Assembly: GCF_002300165.1 (NCBI RefSeq)
Contig: NZ_MLCE01000010.1
Location: 124,001-188,000, forward strand
Length of the DNA: 64,000 nucleotides
Direction of reading: 5' to 3'
DNA from: Streptomyces sp. Tue6028
GTDB lineage: Bacteria; Actinomycetota; Actinomycetes; Streptomycetales; Streptomycetaceae
Shown: positions 32,937 through 46,561 of the stretch, piece by piece
Numbering within the stretch: the first letter of the stretch is position 1
Layout of the letters: every line of letters starts with the position of its first letter
Program-made: the position numbers and the translations under genes
Notes under the pieces: generated by a model
The model's input: only the letters and a program-made list of their open reading frames with translations
What the model was told of the DNA's origin: nothing
The model's database searches: none

Positions 32937-32980
32937 GGCGCCTGCCAGTTCGTCCGGTCGGGGACAGTGAGGCAGGCGCC
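32937..32980. terminator. Hairpin between convergent reductase and gltD genes
   Basis: GGCGCCTGCC at 32937-32946 pairs perfectly with GGCAGGCGCC at 32971-32980 around a 24-base loop. It lies between convergent genes and could end both transcripts. The large loop makes it less certain than the other terminators. Confidence 0.5.
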
Positions 32981-33045
32981 GTCTGTGTTCCGTACGCCTT
33001 TGTACGGGACGCAGATGAGTGACCGTCAGGTCACCGTTCGGGGGG

Positions 33046-34498
33046 TCAGACCATCAGCGAGCGGTCCGTCGGGCGGATCGGGGCCGGGAGGTCGCTGGCG
33101 CCCGTGAGGAACCGGTCCACCCCGCGGGCGGCCGAGCGGCCCTCGGCGATCGCCCAGACGATCAGCGACTGGCCGCGGCCCGCGTCACCGGCGACGTACA
33201 CGCCGGGGACGTTGGTCGCGAACTCGGCGTCGCGGGCGATGTTGCCGCGGGCGTCGAGCTCCAGGCCGAACTGGGAGACCAGGCCGTTCTCCACGTCCGT
33301 GCCGGTGAAGCCCATGGCCAGCGTCACCAGCTGGGCGGGGATCTTGCGCTCCGTGCCCGGCTTGGCCGTCAGCTTGCCGTCGACGAACTCCACCTCGGAC
33401 AGGTGCAGCCACTGGACGTTGCCGTCCTCGTCGCCCTCGAAGTGGGTGGTCGAGACGGAGTAGACCCGCTCGCCGCCCTCCTCGTGCGCGGAGGTGACCT
33501 TGTAGAGCATCGGGAAGGTGGGCCAGGGCTGGCCCGCGTTCCGCTCCTCGCCCGGCCGCGGCATGATCTCCAGCTGCGTGACCGAGGCCGCGCCCTGGCG
33601 GTGGGCGGTGCCCACGCAGTCCGCGCCCGTGTCGCCGCCGCCGATCACGACGACGTGCTTGCCCTCGGCGCTGATCGGGGGCGCCACGTAGTCGCCCTCC
33701 TGCACCTTGTTGGCCAGCGGCAGGTACTCCATGGCCTGGTGGATGCCGGTGAGTTCCCGCCCGGGCACGGGCAGGTCGCGGGCGGTCGTCGCACCGGCGG
33801 CGATGACCACGGCGTCGTACCGCTTGCGCAGGTCCGTCGCCTTGAGGTCGCGGCCGATCTCGATACCGGTGCGGAAGCGGGTGCCCTCCGCGCGCATCTG
33901 CTCGATGCGGCGGTTGATGTGCCGCTTCTCCATCTTGAACTCGGGGATGCCGTAGCGGAGCAGGCCGCCGACGCGGTCGGCGCGCTCGTAGACCGCGACG
34001 GTGTGGCCGGCCCGGGTCAGCTGCTGGGCGGCGGCCAGACCCGCGGGGCCGGAGCCGATCACCGCGACCGTCTTGCCGGACAGCCGCTCGGGGGCGCGGG
34101 GCGCGACGTCGCCGCTGTCCCACGCCTTGTCGATGATCGAGACCTCGACGTTCTTGATGGTCACGGCCGGCTGGTTGATGCCGAGCACGCACGCCGACTC
34201 GCACGGAGCGGGGCACAGGCGGCCCGTGAACTCCGGGAAGTTGTTCGTGGCGTGCAGGCGCTCGGACGCGGCGGACCAGTCCTCGCGGTACGCGTAGTCG
34301 TTCCACTCCGGGATCAGGTTCCCCAGCGGACAGCCGTTGTGGCAGAACGGGATGCCGCAGTCCATGCAGCGGCTCGCCTGCTTCGAGATGATCGGGAGCA
34401 GCGAACCGGGGACGTAGACCTCGTTCCAGTCCCGGACCCGCTCCTCGACGGGGCGGGACCGGGCGACCTCGCGGCCGTGGTTCAGAAAGCCCTTGGGA

Positions 34499-34506
<8 letters not shown>
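33046..34506 (-). CDS. gltD: Glutamate synthase small (beta) subunit
   Basis: A 486-residue NADPH-oxidising subunit that passes electrons to GltB for converting glutamine plus 2-oxoglutarate to two glutamates. The N-terminal iron-sulfur cysteines ([17 protein letters not shown] and [12 protein letters not shown]) are intact. The first dinucleotide site is [17 protein letters not shown] and the second [15 protein letters not shown]. The ATG overlaps the end of gltB by eight bases, so subunit production is coupled. Confidence 0.96.
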
Positions 34507-39091
<4,585 letters not shown>

Positions 39092-39164
39092 CGGCTCTCC
39101 CGTCGTCGTCGTGGCATATGACATCTGCCGAGGGACGACGTTGGCCCTCTGCTGGGGGTTCAAA

Positions 39165-39180
39165 ATTTCACGCAGGTTAC
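39165..39180 (-). promoter_or_regulatory. Possible GlnR half-box upstream of gltB
   Basis: On the minus strand GTAAC, six bases, GAAAT, close to the actinobacterial GlnR a-b box GTnAC-n6-GAAAC. It ends about 74 bp from the gltB start codon. The adjacent second box of the full consensus is poor, so this is tentative. Confidence 0.3.
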
Positions 39181-39428
39181 ATGATGGAGTGGTTCTCGAA
39201 AACCGGATACACCGTTCCAACATGCGGACACCGCGGGGTCGCGGTCGGGGTTCCGCGCCAGACGGTGGAATCAAGGGGGACCTAAGCGGACAGATCAGTG
39301 CCCGTCGGTCCGGTTCGCAGCGGGCATCGTCGCTCGTCACGAGGGTTGCGGGCGCAGGCGTCATTGCCTGCGGTGCTTACGGCTCATGCCCGGTGGTTAA
39401 GGAATCGAAACCGCCGAGTAACGGCTAT

Positions 39429-39448
39429 TTATGCAGTCCCTTGCATAA
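39429..39448. promoter_or_regulatory. AT-rich palindrome between VIT gene and gltB
   Basis: TTATGCA, a 6-base spacer, and TGCATAA form a perfect inverted repeat in an otherwise GC-rich setting. It is 14 bp beyond the VIT stop codon and 338 bp from the gltB start. It may be a weak terminator hairpin or a protein-binding site. Confidence 0.4.
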
Positions 39449-39461
39449 GTGCTCGGCCTCC

Positions 39462-40193
39462 TCATCCTACGGCGGTACCGAACAGACTGCCCAGGGCGTA
39501 CGTCACACCCGCCGCGGCGCCACCGAGAGCGAGCTGCCGCAGTCCGCTGAACCACCAGGACCGGGCGGTCACCTTGGCCACGATCGCACCGCACGCGAAA
39601 AGTCCGATGAACGCGAGCACCAGGGCCGGCCACAGGGCCGTCGCGCCGAGCAGATACGGCAGGACGGGGAGCAGGGCGCCGAGGGCGAAGGAGCCGAAGC
39701 TCGACACGGCGGCGACGGACGGGGAGGGCAGGTCGCCCGGGTCTATGCCCAGCTCCTCGCGCGCATGGATCTCCAGGGCCTGCTCGGGGTCGCGGGAGAG
39801 CTGCCGGGCGACCTCGCGCGCCAACTCCGGCTCGACGCCGCGCGCCTCGTACAGGTCGGCGAGCTCACGCTCCTCGTCCTTGGGGTGCTTGCGCAGCTCC
39901 CTTCTCTCCACGTCGAGTTCCGCCTCGACGAGTTCGCGCTGCGAGGCGACGGAGGTGTACTCGCCGGCCGCCATCGAGAAGGCGCCCGCGGCGAGCCCTG
40001 CGAGTCCCGTGATCACGATCGTCCGGTGGGAGACGGCACCGCCGGCGACGCCGGTCATGAGAGCGAGGTTCGAGACGAGCCCGTCCATCGCGCCGAACAC
40101 GGCGGGGCGCAGCCAGCCGCCGTTGACGTCGCGGTGCGTGTGGTTGTCGCGGTGCGCCTCGTGCAGGGTCGCTTCGGTCTCGATGATGGCCAT
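39462..40193 (-). CDS. VIT1/CCC1-family metal transporter
   Basis: A 243-residue membrane protein. The N-terminal helix pair RPAVFGAMDGLVSNLALMTGVAGG and GLAAGAFSMAAGEYTSVASQ are signatures of the VIT1/CCC1 family, which moves iron or manganese out of the cytoplasm. A charged cytoplasmic insert (ELDVERRELRKHPKDEERELADL) resembles the metal-binding helices of plant VIT1. C-terminal transmembrane helices follow. ATG 40193 was chosen because GGGGGA precedes it; an ATG at 40208 has none. It is divergent from the ADP-ribosylglycohydrolase operon. Confidence 0.9.
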   Translation of the reverse strand: MAIIETEATLHEAHRDNHTHRDVNGGWLRPAVFGAMDGLVSNLALMTGVAGGAVSHRTIVITGLAGLAAGAFSMAAGEYTSVASQRELVEAELDVERRELRKHPKDEERELADLYEARGVEPELAREVARQLSRDPEQALEIHAREELGIDPGDLPSPSVAAVSSFGSFALGALLPVLPYLLGATALWPALVLAFIGLFACGAIVAKVTARSWWFSGLRQLALGGAAAGVTYALGSLFGTAVG

Positions 40194-40466
40194 GCCGGGG
40201 TCCCCCATGATGCTTGATTGGACTGTTTCCACTTTTCGACAACCCTCAAAGTACGCCTCGGAATTCCCGCCCGCCAGCAAGGAAAGGCTGGGCTTACCTG
40301 CGACTTTGCCTCCATCCGCTCATCCGAGATGTGAGACGCACAGATGTCGACCGGGTGACAGCGGGGCCCGTGAGGCTCTTGTCAACCGCCGATGTGGGAC
40401 AGATCCGCAAAGGGCTCCGCGCACCGAAGCCGCGCACCGGCAGGGGTCCTCGGAAGAGAGGCACGT

Positions 40467-41714
40467 ATGGCTTCCATCGCCTGCATTCCCTCGGTCCCGG
40501 CGCCCGGGGACGCCGCCGAACTCCGTGAGCGGGCGCGCGGCGCGCTGCTGGGACTGGCCGTCGGGGACGCGCTGGGCGCGCCCGCCGAGAACATGAAGCC
40601 GTCGGAGATCCGCGCGAAATGGGGCCGGATCACCGGGTACGTCACCGAGCACCCGGCCGGGACGGACGACACCGAGTACGCGATCTTCTCGGGACTGCTG
40701 CTGGCCCGGCACGGCTCGGCACTCACCGTCGCCCATGTCGAGGCGGCCTGGCACCAGTGGATCGCCGACCGCGACGAGGGCCCGTTCCGGGGCGCCGGAT
40801 TCAGCGAGCGCGGCACGCTGGAGAACCTGCGCCGGGGACTGGCGGCGCCGATCTCGGCCCAGCACCGGCACGCCTGGAGCGACGGGCTGGCGATGCGGGC
40901 GGCGCCCTTCGGGGTCTTCGCGGCGGGCCGCCCGGCGGAGGCCGCACGGCTCGTGGCCGTCGACGGTTCGGTGAGCCACGACGGCGAGGGCATCTACGGC
41001 GGCCAGACGGTCGCGGCGGGTGTCGCCGCGGCCATGGCGGGCGCCCACACCATCGCGGTCGTCGCCTCCGCGCTGGCGGTGATCCCGGACGACTCCTGGA
41101 CGGCCCGCTCGCTGCGCCGGGCGGTCGCGGTCGCCCACCGGGGCGAGCGGGCGGTCCGCTCTGCGGTCGTCATCGGCGGCTACCCCTGGACCGACCTGGC
41201 ACCGGAGGCGGTGGCCCTCGCCTTCGGCGCGTACGCCGCCGCCGACGGCGCCTTCGAGGAGTCCGTGCTGACGGCCGTCAACATGGGCCGCGACGCCGAC
41301 ACCACGGCCGCGGTGGCCGGTGCCCTGGCCGGCGCGACCCGCGGCGTCTCGGCGATCCCGGCCGCCTGGGCCGCGGCGATCGGCCCGGCCCGGGGCAGTT
41401 GCCTGCCCTCCATGAAGGGCCACCACGTCCTGGACGTGGCGGAGCTGCTGACGCCGGAGGACGCGAGCAAGTGGGGCCCCCAGGGGCGCGCACGGGGCGA
41501 GGCCGGTGCCGGGGGCGAGTGGCCGCCGCTGGAACCGGGGGCGTACCTGCCGCCGCTCTCCGGCCGGCGCCCGCTCACCACCGCGGGCAGGCGCCCGCCG
41601 GCGTCCCCGGGCGGACACCCGCCCGCGACCCCGCACCCGTGCCCGCCCCTCGGCGCCGACGCGTACGCCGACGCCTACGTGCCGGCCGCCGAGGACGAGG
41701 AGGTCCGCCCGTGA
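40467..41714 (+). CDS. ADP-ribosylglycohydrolase-family protein A (first gene of seven-gene operon)
   Basis: A 415-residue DraG/ARH-fold enzyme. The family hydrolyses N- or O-glycosidic bonds to ADP-ribose or related ribosides using two magnesium ions. Both metal motifs look intact: TDDTEYAIF (about 71-79) after GLAVGDALGAPAE, and NMGRDADTTAAVAGALAGA (about 272-290). The last 75 or so residues are a Pro/Arg-rich tail not needed for the fold. ATG 40467 follows GGAAGAGAGG. The stop overlaps the next gene's GTG (GTGA). The substrate is unknown. Confidence 0.88.
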   Translation: MASIACIPSVPAPGDAAELRERARGALLGLAVGDALGAPAENMKPSEIRAKWGRITGYVTEHPAGTDDTEYAIFSGLLLARHGSALTVAHVEAAWHQWIADRDEGPFRGAGFSERGTLENLRRGLAAPISAQHRHAWSDGLAMRAAPFGVFAAGRPAEAARLVAVDGSVSHDGEGIYGGQTVAAGVAAAMAGAHTIAVVASALAVIPDDSWTARSLRRAVAVAHRGERAVRSAVVIGGYPWTDLAPEAVALAFGAYAAADGAFEESVLTAVNMGRDADTTAAVAGALAGATRGVSAIPAAWAAAIGPARGSCLPSMKGHHVLDVAELLTPEDASKWGPQGRARGEAGAGGEWPPLEPGAYLPPLSGRRPLTTAGRRPPASPGGHPPATPHPCPPLGADAYADAYVPAAEDEEVRP

Positions 41715-44002
41715 GGCCCGGTCTGGTCGGAGACGAGCCCGCGGATCGCGCGGGCGGCGAGGGAGCGGCGTCCGTCCCGGAGACCACGCCCGCGCCCGGC
41801 GCCGCCACGGACACCACGTCCGCGCCCGGCGCCGCCCGCCCGGGAGCCAACCCGGCGCCCGCCGCCACCCCGGAAACCACACCCCCGGCGCCGCGCGCAC
41901 CGGGCGCCGACCCGGCGCCCGCCGCCCCCGAGACCACACCCCCAGTACCGGCCGCAGCGGGAACCACCCCAGGACCCGCCACCATGCCGGAAGCCACGCC
42001 CGCACCACCGGCCGCACCGAAGACAAACCCACCGGCACCCCTCGCCGCACCGGAGACCACCACGGCACCCGTTGCCGTTCCGGAGACCACCCCGGCCTCC
42101 AGGCCGAAGGTCACGTCCGCACCACCCGCTGCACGGCAGATCACCCCCCGCCCCGCTGCCGTCCCGGAGACCACCACGGCACCCGCCGTCGCCCCGGAAC
42201 CCGCGCCCGCACCACCCACCGCGCCGGACACCACCCCGGCACCCCTCGCCGTCCCGGAGATCACCACCGCACCCGCCGCCGTCCCGGACACCACCCCGGC
42301 ACCCCTCGCCGTCCCGGAGATCATCACCGCACCCGCCGCCGTCCCGGAGGTCACCACCGCACCCATTGCCGGGCAGGAGTCCATCCCACCCGCCGCACCG
42401 AAGGCCACGCCCGCGCCTCCCACCGTGCCGGACACCACCCCGGCACCCCTCGCCGTCCCGGAGATCATCACCGCACCTGTTGCCGTTCCGGAGGTCACCA
42501 CCGCACCCATTGCCGGGCAGGAGTCCATCCCACCCGCCGCACCGAAGGCCACGCCCGCGCCTCCCACCGCGCCGGACACCACCCCGGCACCCCTCGCCGT
42601 CCCGGAGATCACCCCGACGCCCACCGCCGTCCCGGAGACCACCACCGCACCCGTTGCCGTCCCGGAGGTCACCACCGCAGCCACCGCCGTCCCGGATACC
42701 GACCCGGCGCCTCTCGCCGCGCCGGAGATCACCACCGCACCCGTTGCCGCCCGGGTGACCACCCCCGCACCCGGCGCCCACGAGGCCGTGCGCGGGCGCT
42801 CCGACGGTCCGGTGCGGATCGTCGTCGCGGAAGGCCTCGCCGCGGAGCCCGGCCGCGAGGTCCGTGCGGGCGTGGCCCGGCGGCCGCGCATCCGTCGCAT
42901 CGAGGGGCTGCTCCTCGGGCTCGCCGCGGGGGACGCGGCGGGATGGCCCGCGGCCCGGCACCGGGCCGCGCGGATGCCCGAGTGGACGCGGCGGCTGACC
43001 CGGGAGCTGGACACGTTCGCGGAGCAGAACGCGACCACGACGCTGCCCGTGCCGATCGCGCTCAACCAGCCGCCGGAGCCGCTCAGGCTCGGCCCGTCGG
43101 ACGACGCGGAGTGGGCGGCGTTCGCGGCGGAGGCCGTGCTGCGCGCCGGAGAGGGCGCCGCGCTCGGCGACCTGAGCCGGGAGCGGCGGATGCGGGCGTC
43201 CATCGACCTGTCGTGGAACGCGATCGCCAGCGAGGTCGCCGCCGCAGCGGAACGCGCCCCGGAGGTCGAGTCCGCCCTGCTCCCGCTGCGCGCCCGGATC
43301 TCCGTACGGGCCGGGCTCGGCAACCTCGCCACCGGACTGCGCCCACCGGCCACCGGCCACGACAATCCGCACTACTTCGACGACGCGGCCTGCGTCCGGG
43401 CCTGTGTGCTGGCCGTGGCCCACCCGGGCGACCCCCGACTCGCCGCCGAACTCGCGGAGTTCGATGCCCGCTACACCCAGGACGGCGACGGTGTGCACGG
43501 CGCCCGGGCGATGGCGGCGGCACTGGCGCTGGCCCTCGCCGGGGCCGACGTCGACGCCTGCGCGGACGCCGCGCTCGCGGAACTCCCCGAGTCGACGGAG
43601 ATCGGCCGCAACGCCCGGCACGCGCTCACCCTCGCGCGTGCCAGCGAGGGCACGTTCGCCCTGGTCCCGCTGCTGGAACACCAGATCGTGGATCACGTGT
43701 ACAGCTACGGCATCGCCGCCGCCGAGACCGTCCCGGTGGCCCTCGCCCTGGCCACCGCCGCGCGCGGCCGGATCGCCGAGGCGGTGCCGGCCGCCGCCTG
43801 TCTGTCCCGGGTCGCCGACTCCGCCCCGGCGCTCGCGGGCGCGCTGACCGGAGCCCTCGGCGGGGGTGCGGCGATCCCCGCCTCCTGGCGCGACGCCTGC
43901 CGCACGCTTTCCGGCTGTGCGCTGCCCCGGCTGACCGGGACGGACCTCATCGGACTCGCCGATCTGCTCGAAGCGACGGAACTGGCCCACCCAGAGGGAT
44001 GA
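41711..44002 (+). CDS. ADP-ribosylglycohydrolase-like protein B with long Pro/Thr-rich repeat domain
   Basis: A 763-residue protein. Residues about 15-360 are a low-complexity, Pro/Thr/Ala/Val-rich stretch of repeats (PETTTAPVAV-like), probably unfolded. An ARH domain follows from about residue 395 (RRIEGLLLGLAAGDAAG). Its first metal motif has changed to SDDAEW. The second, aligned to NMGRDADTTAAV in protein A, reads CLSRVADSAPAL, so one metal-binding Asp has become Val. Catalysis may be lost or altered. GTG 41711 overlaps the upstream stop; internal starts closer to the ARH domain cannot be excluded. Confidence 0.75.
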   Translation: MRPGLVGDEPADRAGGEGAASVPETTPAPGAATDTTSAPGAARPGANPAPAATPETTPPAPRAPGADPAPAAPETTPPVPAAAGTTPGPATMPEATPAPPAAPKTNPPAPLAAPETTTAPVAVPETTPASRPKVTSAPPAARQITPRPAAVPETTTAPAVAPEPAPAPPTAPDTTPAPLAVPEITTAPAAVPDTTPAPLAVPEIITAPAAVPEVTTAPIAGQESIPPAAPKATPAPPTVPDTTPAPLAVPEIITAPVAVPEVTTAPIAGQESIPPAAPKATPAPPTAPDTTPAPLAVPEITPTPTAVPETTTAPVAVPEVTTAATAVPDTDPAPLAAPEITTAPVAARVTTPAPGAHEAVRGRSDGPVRIVVAEGLAAEPGREVRAGVARRPRIRRIEGLLLGLAAGDAAGWPAARHRAARMPEWTRRLTRELDTFAEQNATTTLPVPIALNQPPEPLRLGPSDDAEWAAFAAEAVLRAGEGAALGDLSRERRMRASIDLSWNAIASEVAAAAERAPEVESALLPLRARISVRAGLGNLATGLRPPATGHDNPHYFDDAACVRACVLAVAHPGDPRLAAELAEFDARYTQDGDGVHGARAMAAALALALAGADVDACADAALAELPESTEIGRNARHALTLARASEGTFALVPLLEHQIVDHVYSYGIAAAETVPVALALATAARGRIAEAVPAAACLSRVADSAPALAGALTGALGGGAAIPASWRDACRTLSGCALPRLTGTDLIGLADLLEATELAHPEG
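41760..42780. repeat. Coding repeats in ADP-ribosylglycohydrolase B
   Basis: Degenerate repeats encoding PE(T/I)TTAP(V/A)AVP-type units fill this kilobase. Within it a 144-bp block (42341-42484) is followed directly by a near-identical copy (42485-42628), a recent 48-residue in-frame duplication containing GQESIPPAAPKATPAPP. All periods are multiples of three, in keeping with a translated region. Confidence 0.85.
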
Positions 44003-44009
44003 TTCGGGC

Positions 44010-45170
44010 ATGACGCCCAAAGGAGAAGGAACGGTAACCCTCGACGAACGGATCACCGGAGCCCTCGTCGGAGCCGCCGTCGGCGACGCGCTCGGCGGCC
44101 CCGTCGAGGGGTACTCCCCCGAGCAGATCACCGAGCGCCACGGCGGCCGGGTGCACGGCATCGTCGGCCCCTGGAACGGCGACGCGTGGCGCACCGCCCG
44201 CCCCATCGCCCCGTACCACAAGGGCGACGGACACGTCACCGACGACACCTTGATGACCCATGCGCTGGTACGGGTGTACGCCACCGTCCGCGACCACCTC
44301 GACGCGTACTCCGTCGCCGAGCACCTGGTGCCCGACCTCATGGGCACCCCCCGCTGGGTTCCCGAACTGGAGGCCGAGGCGCTCCCCCTGCAACGGATCT
44401 TCCTCGCGGAGAAGTGGCTGGTGGCCCGGCTGCACTACGGCCACGTGGACCCCCGCGAGGCGGGCACCGGCAACATCGTCAACTGCGGTGCGGCGATGTA
44501 CATGGCCCCGGTCGGCCTGGTCAACGCGGCGAACCCGGCCGCCGCGTACGCCGAGGCGCTCGACGTCGCCGGCGCCCACCAGTCGTCGTACGGCCGCGAG
44601 GCCGCGGGCGTCTTCGCCGCGGCGGTGGCGGCGGCCTGCGCCCCCGGGGCGACCCCCGCCTCGGTGGTCGACGCCTGCCTGGCTCTGGCGAAGGACGGCA
44701 CCCGCGACGCCGTCGCGGCGGTCTGCGAAGTCGCCGCCCGCCACACGGACTTCGAGTCCGCGCTGGCCCCGCTGCGCGAGGCGGTGGCCCCCTACGACAC
44801 CGTCGGCCCCGACTACCGCGCCCCCTCGCTGGGCGCCCGCCGTCCGTCACGCCTGCACTCCATCGAGGAACTCCCCGTCGCCCTCGGCATGTTGGTGGTC
44901 GCGGGCGGCGAGTACCGGCACGCGGTCCTCGGCGCGGTCAACTACGGACGCGACTGCGACTCCATCGCCACCATGGCCGGGGCCCTCGCGGGCGCCCTCG
45001 GGTCCGAGGTCCCGCACGACTGGGCGAAGACGGTGGCGGAGTCGAGCCGCCTCGACCTGGACGGACCGGCCAGAACGCTCGCGGAGGTGACCCGGGAGAT
45101 CTTCGAGCGGGACGTGCGCCGCCGCCGGGCCCACGAATCGGCGTACGCGGCTCTGGCGGGACCACGGTGA
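44010..45170 (+). CDS. ADP-ribosylglycohydrolase-family protein C
   Basis: A 386-residue ARH-fold enzyme with both metal motifs intact: GAAVGDALGGPVEG (about 20-33) followed by GHVTDDTLMTHAL, and NYGRDCDSIATMAGALAGAL near the C-terminus. Of the four paralogs this one looks most like a canonical active enzyme. The start is ATG 44010, seven bases after the previous stop, with AGGGATGATTCGGGC upstream. The stop overlaps the next start (GTGA). Cleavage of an ADP-ribosyl, ribosyl or nucleoside-type bond is inferred. Confidence 0.88.
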   Translation: MTPKGEGTVTLDERITGALVGAAVGDALGGPVEGYSPEQITERHGGRVHGIVGPWNGDAWRTARPIAPYHKGDGHVTDDTLMTHALVRVYATVRDHLDAYSVAEHLVPDLMGTPRWVPELEAEALPLQRIFLAEKWLVARLHYGHVDPREAGTGNIVNCGAAMYMAPVGLVNAANPAAAYAEALDVAGAHQSSYGREAAGVFAAAVAAACAPGATPASVVDACLALAKDGTRDAVAAVCEVAARHTDFESALAPLREAVAPYDTVGPDYRAPSLGARRPSRLHSIEELPVALGMLVVAGGEYRHAVLGAVNYGRDCDSIATMAGALAGALGSEVPHDWAKTVAESSRLDLDGPARTLAEVTREIFERDVRRRRAHESAYAALAGPR

Positions 45171-46561
45171 CCGGCTCCGCCGGGCCGCCGGCGCAGGCGC
45201 TCCGGCTGACCTGGGTCCAGCCCGAGGACCTCCTCGGCCACGAACTGCACCAGGCGGCCCAGGACGGCCGCTCTCCCGCGGCCGTCGCGGCCCGCTGGCG
45301 CGCGGCGGGCGGCCCCGAGGCCCCGCTGCGCGCGGGTTCCTCCCCGACCCCCGTCTCCCCGTACCTGCGGGTCCTGGCCGAGGACCTGCTCGACGAACTG
45401 GCGGACCTGCCCAGCACGTCGGCGCACCAGGAGCCGACCGGCCTGCCGAGGATCAGAGCCCACTGCGCGGACTGGCCGGCGCCGCCACCGGTGCCGCCGC
45501 CGGTCCCCGGCCAGGCCCGCCTCGAAGCGGCCTGGCTGGGCAGGGCGGTCGGCTGCCTGCTGGGCAAACCGGTGGAGAAGCTGCCTCTGCGGGGCATCCG
45601 GGAGCTGGCCCGGGCCACCGGGAACTGGCCCCTGCACACCTGGTTCACGGCGCGCGGACTGCCCGGGCACCTCAAGGAGGCGTACCCCTGGAACAAGCGC
45701 TCCGCGCCCACTTCCCTCGCCGAGAACATCGACGGCATGCCGGAGGACGACGACCTCAACTACCCGCTCCTGAACCTCCTGTTGCTGCAACGCCACGGCA
45801 GGCGGTTCACCACCGCGGACGTGGCCCGGCTCTGGCTGGACGAACTCCCCGCGGGCCGTACGTTCACCGCGGAACGCGTCGCCTACCGCAACCTCCTGTC
45901 CGGTATCGAACCCCCGCGGACGGCCCGCCACCGCAACCCGTTCCGCGAGTGGATCGGCGCGCTGATCCGCGCCGACGTGCACGGCTGGACCAACCCCGGT
46001 GATCCGGGCGCCGCGGCGGCACAGGCCCACCGGGACGCCACCCTCACCCACACCGCCAACGGCGTCTACGCGGCGATGTTCACGGCGGCGGTCATCGCCG
46101 AGGCGGCCGGCGGGGCGAGCGACGTCCACCGGTGTCTCGGCACCGGACTCACGGTCGTGCCGCCCGGCTCCCGACTGGCCCGCGCGGTCCGGCACGCCGT
46201 CCGGCTCGCCCGTTCGACGGACGATTTCGACACGGTCGTCGACGAACTGCACGCCGTCCACCACGACTGCCACTGGGTGCACGCCGTGCCCAACACCGCC
46301 CTGATCGCCGCCGCCCTCACCCACGCGGACGGCGACTTCACCGGCTCCATCTGCCGGGCGGTGTCGGGCGGCTGGGACACCGACTCCAACGGCGCGACGG
46401 CCGGCAGCGTCGCGGGCCTCCTCGCGGGCGACCCCCTGGCCCTGCCCGACCGCTGGACCAGCCCCCTGAAGAACCGGCTCGCCACCTCGATCGCCGACTT
46501 CGACGGCATCGGCTTCGACACCCTCGCCCACCTCACACAACGGGAGATCCGTCGCCCATGA
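45167..46561 (+). CDS. ADP-ribosylglycohydrolase-family protein D (GCLLGKPVE variant)
   Basis: A 464-residue member of a divergent ARH subgroup. The usual GDALG is replaced by GRAVGCLLGKPVEKLPLRGI (about 125-144), the first metal motif by PEDDDLNYPLL, while GGWDTDSNGATAGSVAGLLAG is intact. About 110 N-terminal residues form an extra domain without a recognised fold (TWVQPEDLLGHELHQAAQDG). GTG 45167 overlaps the upstream stop and the end overlaps the ribokinase ATG. The altered loops predict a substrate different from those of proteins A and C. Confidence 0.85.
   Translation: MTGSAGPPAQALRLTWVQPEDLLGHELHQAAQDGRSPAAVAARWRAAGGPEAPLRAGSSPTPVSPYLRVLAEDLLDELADLPSTSAHQEPTGLPRIRAHCADWPAPPPVPPPVPGQARLEAAWLGRAVGCLLGKPVEKLPLRGIRELARATGNWPLHTWFTARGLPGHLKEAYPWNKRSAPTSLAENIDGMPEDDDLNYPLLNLLLLQRHGRRFTTADVARLWLDELPAGRTFTAERVAYRNLLSGIEPPRTARHRNPFREWIGALIRADVHGWTNPGDPGAAAAQAHRDATLTHTANGVYAAMFTAAVIAEAAGGASDVHRCLGTGLTVVPPGSRLARAVRHAVRLARSTDDFDTVVDELHAVHHDCHWVHAVPNTALIAAALTHADGDFTGSICRAVSGGWDTDSNGATAGSVAGLLAGDPLALPDRWTSPLKNRLATSIADFDGIGFDTLAHLTQREIRRP

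Larger units (their letters stand above)
39092..39461. other. gltB upstream regulatory region
   Basis: A 370-bp gap between the VIT-family gene and gltB, both on the minus strand, with no credible gene. It is locally AT-richer than its surroundings and should hold the gltB promoter. It contains a GlnR-like element and an AT-rich palindrome, listed separately. Confidence 0.7.

Noticed and set aside
41675-44347. 890-codon minus-strand frame opposite ADP-ribosylglycohydrolase B
   Set aside because: It mirrors the repeat tract as Gly/Arg repeats. The plus-strand frame carries the ARH motifs and tight overlaps with its neighbours.
40467-46561. DarTG-like or other ADP-ribosylation toxin-antitoxin or phage-defence island
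   Set aside because: No ADP-ribosyltransferase, macrodomain toxin partner, nuclease or mobile element accompanies the hydrolases, and their association with ribokinase points to metabolism.
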